From Cryptomeria japonica (Eukaryota > Streptophyta > Pinopsida > Cupressales > Cupressaceae): a DNA stretch of 62,000 bases. Below the pieces are notes generated by a model. It was not told the DNA's origin, did not search any database, and saw only the letters and a program-made list of their open reading frames with translations. Location of the stretch: NCBI RefSeq assembly GCF_030272615.1, contig NC_081413.1, positions 100,602,239 to 100,664,238 of the forward strand, in the 5' to 3' direction. Made by a program: the position numbers and the translations under genes. Of this stretch, positions 12,331-22,054 are shown piece after piece; within the stretch, counting starts at the first letter, position 1, and every line of letters begins with the position of its first letter.

Positions 12331-12753
12331 ATAGCACAACTTGCAGATAAGTGTAATCCTTTTCAACACTTGCTACATAAAAACATCAAATTCAAATGGG
12401 ATGATAACTGTCAATAGGTTTTCCAGACACTCAAAGATTATCTTCTGAATCTGGCAGTTTTGATGCCACCAGTTCTAGATCAGCCTCTGTTACTATACAT
12501 ATCAGCTACTCCAACAACACTGGGGGCACTCTTAGCACAACAAATTGCTGAGGGCAAAGAAAAAGCAGTATACTATATCAGTCGCACATTGGTGGGATAT
12601 GAGCTAAACTACACACCAATTGAGTGTGCATGTCTTGCTGTGGTCTTTACTTCACAGAAATTACGACATTACATGCTCACTCATAAGACTAAGTTGGTTG
12701 CAAGAATCGATCCATTGAAATACCTTCTCAATAAAGAAACACTTACTAGGTGA
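12331..12753 (+). pseudogene. First RNase H (connection-like) domain of element B
   Basis: The motif PLLLYISATPTTLGALLAQ (about 12484) and the block CACLAVVFTSQKLRHYML place the gypsy RNase H here. The position of the first catalytic Asp reads Ser (ISAT), and the domain is followed by a second RNase H. In dual-RNase-H elements the first copy is known to degenerate towards a structural connection domain, and this fits. Stops at 12415 and 12751 break it. Confidence 0.82.
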
Positions 12754-12768
12754 CTAGCCAAATGGGTA

Positions 12769-13416
12769 ATGATCCTGAGTGAATTCGACATCGAGTATGT
12801 GGACAGAAAAGCAATAAAAGGACAAGCCATCGCAAATCAATTAGTAGATGCTCCCATGATAGATGATGTTCCTCTAAGTTTAGAATTTCCAAATGAATCC
12901 ATTTTAACAATGTCACATGCAAAGTCATGGCAACTGTACTTCGACGACTCATACACACAGCATGGGGTAGGAGCTGACATCCTCTTTATAACTCCTCAAG
13001 GGGATTCTATACCAAAATCATACCACTTATCATTTCCTTGCACTAATAATATAGCAGAATATGAGGCATTAACAACTGGATTACGGATTACAGTTCAGTG
13101 GAAGATCCAGGAACTTCGTGTTTTTGGGGACTCTCAACTTGTAATCCGTCAAGCAACCGATGATTACCAAACAAAGGATGAAAAATTAATGCCTTGCAAA
13201 AAAATGGTGGATGACCTGAAACAACATTTCACAAAGATAGACTTTGAGCAGATACCCAGAGAGAAGAATCGAGTCGCAGATGCCATGGCTACAATTGTTT
13301 CACTGATCAATCTACCTCTGAATGAGACCCACTATGAGTTCTTGGTGGATAACCTTTTGGTTCCTTCATATGAAATCATTCCTACTGAAATGATATGTGT
13401 CGTCGGTCCTGAGTCC
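12769..13416 (+). pseudogene. Second (plant/archaeal-type) RNase H of element B
   Basis: The frame carries WQLYFDDSYTQHGVGAD (catalytic Asp near 12943), NIAEYEALTTGLRI (catalytic Glu), VFGDSQLVIRQ (Asp) and NRVADAMATI (Asp codon 13279-13281). All four acidic positions are therefore present. A second RNase H in this place is the diagnostic feature of Tat elements. It would remove RNA from the RNA-DNA hybrid. The 216 codons are open up to the TAG at 13417. Confidence 0.9.
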
Positions 13417-13419
13417 TAG

Positions 13420-14676
13420 TTATATGGTTCCATCTTCACATACCTTCGTGACAATACCCTACCTCCTGATTTATCCAATAACCAACATCGCACTTTCATT
13501 TGCCAATCTTCTCGATACATCATTTTAGCTGATATCCTATACTGGCAAGGTCTAGATGGCACTCTTCTTAGATGTTTAGAAAGTGATGAAGCTCAGATTG
13601 TGTTATGTGAAGTACATGAAGGGATATGTGGTCCACGTGCTAGTGGTCCTACCTTAGCCAAGAAACTCATCAGGACTGGATATTACTGACCCAATATGGA
13701 AAAAGACTCATATCAGTTTGTCAAGAAATGTAAGAAATGTCAAATTCATGGAGACCTCATCCATGCACCAGTGCAAGAACTTCAACCAATTGCGTCTCCT
13801 TGGCCATTTTGTCAGTGGGGACTCGATCTCATAGGCAAGATTCACCCTCCTTCTTCCAATTGTCATAAATTCATTATCACTACCACAGAGTATTTCACAA
13901 AATGGATTGAAGTCGTGCCTCTTACACAAGTCACTAGAAAATAGATTGCTACGTTCATCCTCAACTATATCATTTGCCGATACGGTATTCCTGTTTCCAT
14001 TATCACTGATAACGGGCGTCCCTTCAAAAATTAGGATGTTTGTGAACTTTGTGACCACTTCCATATTTCCCATCATTTCTCTACGCCATATTACCCCCAA
14101 GGTAACGGTCAAGCTGAGGCGTCTAATAAGACAATCCTTAAAATCCTAAAAAAGACAGTCGACGATGCTGGCCGTAATTGGCATATCCAACTTAATCCTA
14201 CACTTTGGACATACCGCACAAGTGTCTGCACACCTACAGGAGCTACACCCTATTCACTTGTCTATGATGCTGAAGCCATCTTGCCTATTAAGGTTGAGCT
14301 ACCCTCTTTATGAGTCTCTTTGCAAAACATTATCAGTGATGAAGACTATAGGGTCTCTCACTTACAAGAACTTGAACTACTAGATGAACGAAGACAAACT
14401 GCTTTTAATCATCTCAAGGCTTACCAACAACAAATGAGTCGCAGCTACAATCACAAGGTCAAGCCTCACACATTTGAGGTAGGTGATTTGGTTCTCAGAG
14501 AAAACCCCCAAAATTAGCAAGACAGAAAGAAGAAGGGCAAGTTCGAACCAAATTGGCTTGGTCCTTACATCATTACAGCAACATATGGATTTGGTACATA
14601 TTAGCTCTCAACTATAGAAGGTGAACCTTTGGAGGATCCTATCAACAACATGCACCTTCGCAGGTTTTACACATAG
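13420..14676 (+). pseudogene. Element B integrase
   Basis: The zinc-binding region has the first His (13615-13617) and both Cys (13729-13731, 13738-13740), but the second His of the usual HHCC pattern is Arg (CGT, 13636-13638). The catalytic core is complete: Asp 13825-13827, Asp 14008-14010 and Glu 14116-14118, with exactly 35 residues between the last two. The C-terminal part has the GDLVL...NWLGPYII fold, a short tail and no chromodomain, as expected for Tat. Stops at 13687, 13942, 14032, 14311, 14515 and 14602 break it. The domain would insert the cDNA into the host genome. Confidence 0.92.
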
Positions 14677-14767
14677 CTCTTCAGAATATCCTAAATTCAA
14701 AAATACAAAAAAATCAAAAAATTCAAAAATACAAAAAAAAATCATAAACATAAAAAAATCGTTACTT

Positions 14768-14914
14768 GGTGAAAACCTGGCAAACAGGCACCTTGTGAAA
14801 CAAAAAACATTGAAAAATCAAAAAAAGTAAAGAGAAATAATTTTGTCCAACGGTGAAAACCACTTCGGTGGCACCCTAGGCAAGTACCATGGTGAAAACT
14901 AGGTCACCAGCGCC
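14768..14914 (+). promoter_or_regulatory. Three GGTGAAAAC hairpin modules after pol
   Basis: GGTGAAAAC occurs at 14768, 14852 and 14891, each followed within about 24 bp by a CACC or GCGCC element that can pair with the GGTG (14768-14792, 14852-14875, 14891-14914). From memory, similar modules follow pol in other plant Tat elements. Their role is not known to me; an RNA structure is the simplest reading. Confidence 0.55.
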
Positions 14915-16370
14915 ATGCGTAGAGACATTGCTCCTCCCTCTTTTAGGATTCACTTTCATCCTTTCACTTTGCACACACTCACAACCTATTCGTTCATAAT
15001 AACTTACCCATTCCCATCATGGCTTGTTATTGATCTACCCAAGATTGGTTCACCATTCATAATAAACCTCCCTTTTCACTCCTTTCCATCCATAATAAAT
15101 CAGCTCCTATCTGTGGCTAAGGCAAATCCTACGTCTAGTGATGGGTGTGGAACTGAGAACATCACATGTTTTGAGGAGTACAGTTTCTTCCACTTTTCTT
15201 CAGTCTATCCGCGCACAATCCGCAATAAAGCAGCATCTGCATCGCCAATTCGCAATAAAGTTCCGCTTTCTCCATAATAAAGTATCAGTTTCATGGATTT
15301 AGTCAGTTTTAGATGAGACACAACAACAACAATGGGCTTCAACAAATCAAATCTTTCATCAGACTCAGACAACATATGGTTCAGTGCTATCTATCCTTTC
15401 TGTGAAAGTAAACATTGTGACCACAATCAAATAAGACTTATACAAGTGACAAGAGACACTAAACTTGAGGACTACATTGGATGTTGGTGTCGAGTCTTGG
15501 TTTTCTTTTGATTTTATCTTTTTGGTGACATGTTTTTTAGCTTTTTCAGGATGTCTCTGACTAGAGATTCTATCTCCAGGATGTCTTGGACTAGAAAGAC
15601 GAGGATGGGGTATCATCACCTATTTATAATTGTTGTTTGTGGATTGTCTCTTAGTAATGCTATGACTTGTCCAAGGATATGAGGACACTGTGAGTCTAGT
15701 GTGAACTGGGGCATTCCTTGTTTGTGATTGTCTTATCTCCATGCAAACGGGTACAATGAATTTTTGGGTCAAACATATGCCTTGATTGTCATAACCTACT
15801 TGCCATAATAAAGCTCAATGATGATAACGCACAAGAAGCTCTTTCACTTTCATATCTTTTGTCTTCCATCCCCCTTTCTTGATTGACCTTCATCATCCTT
15901 CTCGAGTCTGCATAGCCTGCTATCACATGACTGAGTATAATGACACACCAAAAATATTTGCATTTCATGTAGTTGCACCTGCATTACCACATATAAGCAT
16001 TTCATACATACATATAGATATCACATCCTGCACACAACACCTGTTAGCACAATTTACATTTGCATTATCATATTCATCTGCATTCCATACATTCCCATTT
16101 GCATCAGGCATACACATATAAAACATAAAAGAACAAAAATATGGCATTTCATCATGTACATATTTGCATCCATATCATAAGCATCACATAACAACATCTC
16201 ATCACACAGGTACACATGCATATAGCTGCCGCAAAAATGAATCATCTCATATATATAATCATAAGTGTCATGATACAATGATGTCAAAATCATATGGCTA
16301 CAATCACCCGAAGGTGTCTACATCATCATACAAAATGGTACAATACTGATACATAGGGAGCCCTCTACGG
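14915..16370 (+). other. Element B spacer between pol and the antisense frame
   Basis: This is about 1.45 kb without a recognisable gene on either strand. The first part is pyrimidine-rich on the plus strand. The part from about 15960 to 16340 is rich in CATATA-type short repeats. The ORFs here are short, overlapping and low in complexity. Confidence 0.6.
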
Positions 16371-18311
16371 CTATGATGAACTCCCTCCCTCGGAGCCGCC
16401 TGGCCTCGACGGAGTCTGAGCCCTAGAAGGACCCGCCTCTGGATCATCCCTCCTGTCCCCTCTATCTGGTGGTGGTGGAGGACCCATAACCCCACCACTA
16501 AACGCTTGTCTCCTCCGGCTCCCTCCCATAGCTATCGCTGTCTGCGATGGTCTATGGAAGCTCCTCGCCTGCTGATCAGCTGGCACTACACCATAATAGA
16601 GATCTTGCCAATAGGCAATCTCCTCTCCTGCCCGCAGCACATAGGCATATCCAGCTCCTGTGTCCTATACCGCCTGCCTCCCAGCCCTCAGTGCTGTCTT
16701 AGCCTCTGTGTAGCGCTGAATGGCCTGGTCCTGCTCCCGCTCAGTATCTCTGAGCTACCTCCTGAGCCTATCCCTCTCCCTCTCCAGGTCCTGAATCTCA
16801 TCTGTCTGTCCCTAGTAGATCTCTCTCAGCGCAACCAGCTCATCCTCCTCCGCCTCGGCCCCCTATGCCTCTGCCTGTGGCTCCCCCTGTACAGGTTCCT
16901 GCCTCTATGCTTGGGCCTATACTGGTGGCTATACCTGTACCTGTCCCTGTACTGATCCCTGTCCCTGCACCTGTCTGGGACCCTGTGCTGCTGGCACCTG
17001 TAGCGGTAATCCATTGCGACCCCTCACAATCCGCACCTGTCTGTCCTCTCCACCCTCCCTCTGCAGCACCACCCTCCTCTCTCCAACTGCACCCTGCCTC
17101 CTCCGTCAACCTCTCCCCCCATCATCTCCATCATCATCACCATCCCCACCACCATCTCCATCTAGTGGCTCTCCTGGATCTGTCAAGCGTGGGAATGGAT
17201 GCTCGGCCCAATATGCTGTGTACTTTGCATCCATGCCGACATCCTCGATATCTGGCCATATGTCCCAGGGTAAGGACATCATCTCCACTAGCTGTGTAAT
17301 AGCCTGATCATATGATAGCAATGGCCCAAACTGTGCCTGATCCCTGACCGTCCGTGCATACATGCCTAAACCCCGTGGCATCCGCTGGATCCTGCCAAAC
17401 TGCCTGCCCACCCTGTCAACTAGCTGCCTCTCCAGTACATAGGGCATCTGCCCAATCAGATACCTACTCCGGAAGGTGTAGGGTAGATGTACTGCATCAT
17501 CCTCCCACTACTCGCATCCTAGGTACGACCTCCATATAACTGTATCAATCTCATTTATGGCCCGCCGCCAGTACTCCAACCTGCCAATCTGTGGCTGCGA
17601 GGTGATCATGTCATACAAATGCACGAAACTGCGTCTGTGACCTCTGCCCCTAAAATGTATCAGTCGTGTCACCGGTAGATGCTCATAGGCCCACACCTGT
17701 AACAATGTGACCCCGCAGCCCAATCCCATTGATCCATGGTACACAAATTGATGAAGCTCATAATATAGGTGTGCCATGACACATGGTCCCCAGGCATATC
17801 TGGTGTGCTGTGTCACCAGTGTCTCTAATGTGCTCCCCCAGCCCATAGCCAACCCGCGTGTCACTCTATCTAGACACAAGAACCCATTGATCACTCCTCC
17901 TACCACTGCCAGTAGTGCCAATCCTATCTGTGTCATGGTATCCCATGCCACATGCCCTGCCCTCATCTCTAGTCCTAGATCCCGGAACACTCATCTAAGG
18001 GCATCCCTGTCTCCATCTCAATCGTAGGGTATTAGCTCCCCATCGATCGGTATCCTCAGAATCCGATATACATCCTCTAGGGTGACTGTCATCTCCCCCA
18101 TCGGCAGATGGAATGTGCAAGTCTTGGAGTGCCACCTCTCCGCCGGTGCAGTCAGCAATCCCATGTTCACCCGAAACTCAGGCACATACAGAATATGTCT
18201 CAGACCCATAGCCTTAATAGCAGCTCTGTCCTCAAAGGTCAGCTGAGGTCGCAACCTCTGAGTCGATGGGAATCTCTCCCGTGACTCCAGCATAGGCAAA
18301 TACTCCTCCAG
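16371..18311 (-). pseudogene. Antisense plant-mobile-domain (PMD) like frame in element B
   Basis: One minus-strand frame of about 647 codons runs from about 18311 to 16371 with in-frame stops (18018 TGA, 17991 TGA, 17508 TAG, 17106 TGA and several TAG in the C-terminal part) but no frameshift that I can see. The N-terminal third reads FHLPMGEMTVTLEDVYRILR and then IPIDGE, the signature of the aminotransferase-like plant mobile domain found in MAIN/MAIL proteins and in some transposons. A helical central part (17508-17990) has Trp/Tyr-rich motifs usual in that family. The end is acidic, then Gln-rich, then a Glu/Arg-rich coiled coil at about 16650-16850. Extra antisense ORFs before the 3' LTR, some with PMD, have been reported in Tat elements. 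The start is uncertain; an ATG lies at 18293, and a TGA precedes 18311. Confidence 0.8.
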
Positions 18312-18339
18312 TCAAGCAAATCAATCATGTCAGTCATAG

Positions 18340-18655
18340 TGGCATTCACTGTTCATCACAAAATGCTACTTTTTATCTAGGTGCATATGGTACTCTATCC
18401 TAGTAACACTCACTATTCATCATAAAGTGTTGCTTCTATCCTAGTGACACTCACTGTTTATCACAAAGTGTTGCTTCTATCCTAGTGGTACTCCCTATTA
18501 ATCACAAAGTACTACGTGTTTTGCATTCCCTGTTCATCACAAAGTGCTGCTCACATTTGCGCTCACTGTTCATCACAAAGTGCTGCTCATATTTTAGTAC
18601 TCCCTGTTCATCACAAAGTACTATGTCTTGGTACTCACTATTCATTGCAAAGTGC
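18340..18655. repeat. Minisatellite in the element B 3' region
   Basis: About seven imperfect units of roughly 40-55 bp share the core CACTGTTCATCACAAAGTGC, which is itself a small inverted repeat (GCACT/AGTGC). It lies directly upstream of the antisense frame's N-terminus. Tandem repeats in this part of Tat elements are known to vary between copies and to seed satellites. Confidence 0.85.
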
Positions 18656-18859
18656 CTTGATCTATCTTATCCTAGGGCCTCTGCTTGAGTGAATCCTCTT
18701 GAGTAGTTTCCTAATTGGCAACGTATGTTCTATCGCAGATTGTCAATCCTAGCCCTATTTTCTATCCTAGTCTTCCCTAGAGGACCTGCTTGAGTGTATC
18801 CTCTCAGCAACTTATCCAATCGACAGCATATGTTCATCACAGAACTGTCGATTTGACCT

Positions 18860-19105
18860 TGAAGACATAAATGCGCCTTCATGACATAAACGTGCTTAGA
18901 GACTGCATAAATGCACCTGTTTTACACAGACGTGCCTGAAGTACATAGACGTGCCTATGCTCTGCATAGACACGCCTGGAAGACACAAACATGTCTGCCT
19001 AGCACAGACGCGACCTCATTCTGCATAGACGCGACCTCATTCTGCACAGACGCCTTTTCCCGCATAGACGCGCCTGGCACCAATGCAGACGCACCTAGAC
19101 GTTTT
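18860..19105. repeat. Short-repeat array with core RCAYAGACGCG
   Basis: About a dozen units of roughly 20-25 bp carry CACAGACGC or CATAGACGCG on the plus strand. This core is the reverse complement of the GCGTCTRTG core of the leader arrays (about 4985-5250 and 6470-6665). The two ends of the internal region are therefore complementary. Confidence 0.75.
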
Positions 19106-19610
19106 GGACATTTTTTTGGACCCTATTCTAAGCGCATTTATTTCCCTATCTAGCATGCATTAATGACAACAATAAATGCAACAAAGTACGAGGAGGTTTT
19201 GTGGTACTTACCGGCTCTCCTGCCTCTGTTGGCCTCTGATATCGGCGAACACGATCGAATCTGTGAATCAAAGCCATCACTACTGACTGTTGTTGCTCTA
19301 TTTCACTCTGCACGCTAATCTCATGGAGGTGTAGATGACAATGAGGATGTATTTCCCTCGTGGTCTATCTTATAGACTACCCTAGCCCTAGCCCTCGTCT
19401 CCCGAGTCAGTCTTCATTATCCCCTGACTCTGTCACTTTATCCGGTCAGTCCATTCTATCCCATCTTTCTTATCGTGAGATTGTCTGTGATCTTTTCAGA
19501 CATTTTTTTTTCATCCAATCTCTCGAGGGGGCATATCATTCCCATCTTGGGGCAACTCTATATCAGTTCATCTTATCTTCTTTGAAACAACGCGACAAGC
19601 CGCATTGTCT
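19106..19610 (+). other. Element B distal 3' region
   Basis: About 500 bp between the short-repeat array and the polypurine tract. It is partly C/T-rich on the plus strand, with no gene or clear repeat. An ORF at 19360-19653 runs into the LTR and has no recognisable domain. Confidence 0.55.
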
Positions 19611-19625
19611 CAAAGAGGGACAAAA
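19611..19625 (+). promoter_or_regulatory. Polypurine tract of element B
   Basis: CAAAGAGGGACAAAA directly precedes the TGTAGACACC start of the 3' LTR. Its position and purine content fit the plus-strand DNA primer. Confidence 0.8.
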
Positions 19626-20404
19626 TGTAGACACCCAAAATTGTCCAGTCTAAATAAATAAATATTTTATTTATTTAATTATCTAAGCTTAATTCTTCTA
19701 TTAATTAAATAAATTTTTATTTATTTAATTAATTCATTTATCCTCTTCTAGCCTTATTTCTCATTTAAATAAATACATTTATTTATTTAAATTATCCTTT
19801 TCCTAAATTAAATAAATATCTTATTTATTTAATTGATCTCACTTCTTCTATTAATTAAATAAATCTTTATTTATTTAATTAATTCATTAACCTTTTCTAC
19901 CCATGACACATGTCATTCATCTCTTAATTCATGCACTACCTACCCCTTTCATTATTTTATTATTTCTTTTACCTACCCTCTAATCATAGCCGACCGCCTT
20001 TTACACCTCTCAATCTTATCCCTCCATTTCATATAGTGTCTTCTATATAAGGAGATGCTTCCCTCATTATCAAACCCTAATGACCTGACTACTTGATTAA
20101 TTGACTACTTGGCATATGTGATCCTACTTGCAACCACATTTCGTTCTTTGTTGAGCTCTTGTGCACATAAAATCTGAGAGCAAATATATTAAACAAGATC
20201 AATGGAGATAGGAAGAATGGAGATCCAAACCCTATTGGACATGTGATGGTATAATCTTTGTGATTTCATTTGATTTGCATTGTCTTAGGTAATCTTCATA
20301 TGTTATGGTGGATCCTTGTTGTTGTTAGGCTAGGGTTTTGTGGTTGAATTCATTTAGCCTTTCAATATTGTTAGTATTGTTGTTATCCATTTTCACCATA
20401 AACA
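19626..20404 (+). repeat. Element B 3' LTR (779 bp)
   Basis: This is the partner of 4121-4878, nearly identical from about 60 bp in. It has an additional AAATAAATA-rich stretch of about 21 bp near the start. The TATATAAG box is at 20044-20051. It ends in CATAAACA and is followed by the ACAAG duplication. Confidence 0.95.
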
Positions 20405-20409
20405 ACAAG
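20405..20409. repeat. Target-site duplication of element B (right), ACAAG
   Basis: Matches 4116-4120 exactly. Confidence 0.95.
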
Positions 20410-22035
20410 TACTGTAATTATTTACAATTCAAATTAAATAGGAAAGTAACACCATTCCTATATCTCTCACTAATTCCACTCAAAATTCATATTCACATTA
20501 CTAACCATGCAATTTTCTTTCCAAAGCGTAAGACTTTCGTCTTTCAATATGAAGCCAAAATGTAAAAATACAATTTCATATGCTTTGTATACATTCTATT
20601 TAAATCAATGCATTCTTTAGTAGCATTTCTAAAAGATCTTATAACTAGGTAAAGAGAAGGGGAAGAGATTTTGATAGTCAACCCATTTCATACATATGCA
20701 CAAAATCAACAAGATCACACAAACATTATTAAATTTATCACTATATGCCCATCATCTTTATTATACGGTTTGTATTTCTCTATCATTTTAGAAGAATGCC
20801 AATTGGCCTAACATGATATTTCCAAATACTATGGTTGCAACTAAATGTCCTAATTTACAAAAAAAAAAAAACAAGACAGCCAATCTTTTCTTTTATGCCA
20901 GACTTCTTGCGAACACTTACTACTCTTAAGTACTACGACATATATCATAATCTGCAACTTTTCATAAAAACTCAAAGTATGATAATAAGGCCGTAAAAGA
21001 GGAGCTATCAACTAAATAATACATATTTATGCATGCACATCAAACAAGCTTTTCATTTGCACTTTCTATTCATACTAAGTCAATTATATATATCCAAAAG
21101 CAAGTTCAATGTACCATTGCTCAAATAGGTCCTCAATTGAGTCGGTATTATGAAGCACATAATGAAATCTTTCATGAAAACACATCATTACACTCTTGGC
21201 CACTATAACATGTTCCCTTTTTCACACATCTTATTACAAACAAGATAGTTTCAGATATCAGCTATTCGCACATTGTTGCACATTACCTAAGATAGAAATT
21301 CTATTATGTTACTCTACAACACACATGGTGAATTCTTTTATGAAAATAGACAATTTCCTTCCAATAACCATCGTGATATTTTAAACCCATATCCCTCTTA
21401 TTATCTAAATACAAAGTAGAATAATTAGGATCACACAAGGGTTCAAGAAGTCACAACCTTTCTCTCCCAATTAGAAAACTTACATAAGTGATAGATACAC
21501 ATATAACAAACATTTTAATTTCTATATAGAAAGATGAGGAAGGATGATAAACATTCAATTCGCTACATCATAAGCACTCAACATCTATCATACAAGTCTT
21601 TCAAGTTAACAACACCAAGCTAGATCATCATCTTAATACAGGCACATTTCATACTTCCATATTCAAGACAAGCACTGACCAACCCAATGGGTTAGTCAAA
21701 AGAGTACAACAATCAATAAAGGATGTACATACGACTCTCTCTCTAAATAAAAGTAATCATAGACCAAGATATCTAATAAGCAAACAAAGCACATATATTC
21801 ACTCAAAAGCACCAACATCAAGAAGGTGAAAGCAAGGTGTGAACACACATGTTACACACAATTAAGGTTTTCTCAAAAGAATACGCAAAAAGAATAGAGC
21901 ACTAGTCCTTAAGATCTTCAAGATCCTATGTCTCAATCACAAGCATACAATAGGAGGACAAGCATACAATGAAAGGTCTATACACCTCACACCAACTAAG
22001 GGCACAAATGACACCAGAGATCCCAGTGTTTGCAA
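20410..22035 (-). mobile_element. Element A internal region, 5' part, non-coding
   Basis: This is the continuation of element A's internal DNA on the other side of element B, up to the primer site. It is AT-rich, with no gag or pol motif on either strand and no ORF with a recognisable domain. Confidence 0.7.
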
Positions 22036-22054
22036 CATTGGCTTTGATACCAAA
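22036..22054 (-). promoter_or_regulatory. Primer-binding site of element A (iMet-like)
   Basis: On the minus strand, directly after the ATTACA end of the 5' LTR, the sequence reads TTTGGTATCAAAGCCAATG. It differs from the common initiator-Met primer site TGGTATCAGAGC at one position. This and the polypurine tract at 1919 agree on the minus orientation of A. Confidence 0.85.

Larger units (their letters stand above)
7213..14676 (+). pseudogene. Element B gag-pro-pol, one frame with 16 premature stops
   Basis: A single plus frame (frame +1) runs from ATG 7213 to a natural stop after integrase at 14674-14676, about 2,488 codons. It covers gag, protease, reverse transcriptase, RNase H, second RNase H and integrase with no net frameshift. 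It is broken by in-frame stops at 7690, 8032, 9706, 12322, 12751, 13687, 14311 (TGA), 8494, 9571, 12415, 13417, 13942, 14032, 14515, 14602 (TAG) and 10861 (TAA). Where family motifs show the expected residue, the stops fit one-step C-to-T or G-to-A changes from CGA, CAG, CAA or TGG codons. Catalytic motifs are otherwise mostly intact. It cannot make a working polyprotein from this copy. Confidence 0.93.
4121..20404 (+). mobile_element. Element B: 16.3-kb Ty3/gypsy Tat-type LTR retrotransposon, inserted in A
   Basis: The element is complete at both ends, with TG...CA LTRs and a 5-bp target duplication. Order: 5' LTR, primer site, 2.3-kb leader, gag, protease, G-patch-like segment, reverse transcriptase, RNase H, a second RNase H, integrase without chromodomain, three GGTGAAAAC hairpins, spacer, antisense PMD-like frame, minisatellite, inverted short repeats, polypurine tract, 3' LTR. 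A second RNase H between RNase H and integrase, and a long variable region before the 3' LTR, are established hallmarks of the Tat group, which includes Ogre. By eye the LTRs differ by about 8 substitutions in 757 aligned bases and one 21-bp indel, so insertion is recent on the scale of this window. Coding frames are dead. Confidence 0.95.

Noticed and set aside
16506-17307. Plus-strand ORFs rich in Pro, Leu and Ser
   Set aside because: Shadows of the antisense PMD-like frame; their composition follows from its Gln/Gly/Arg-rich tail.
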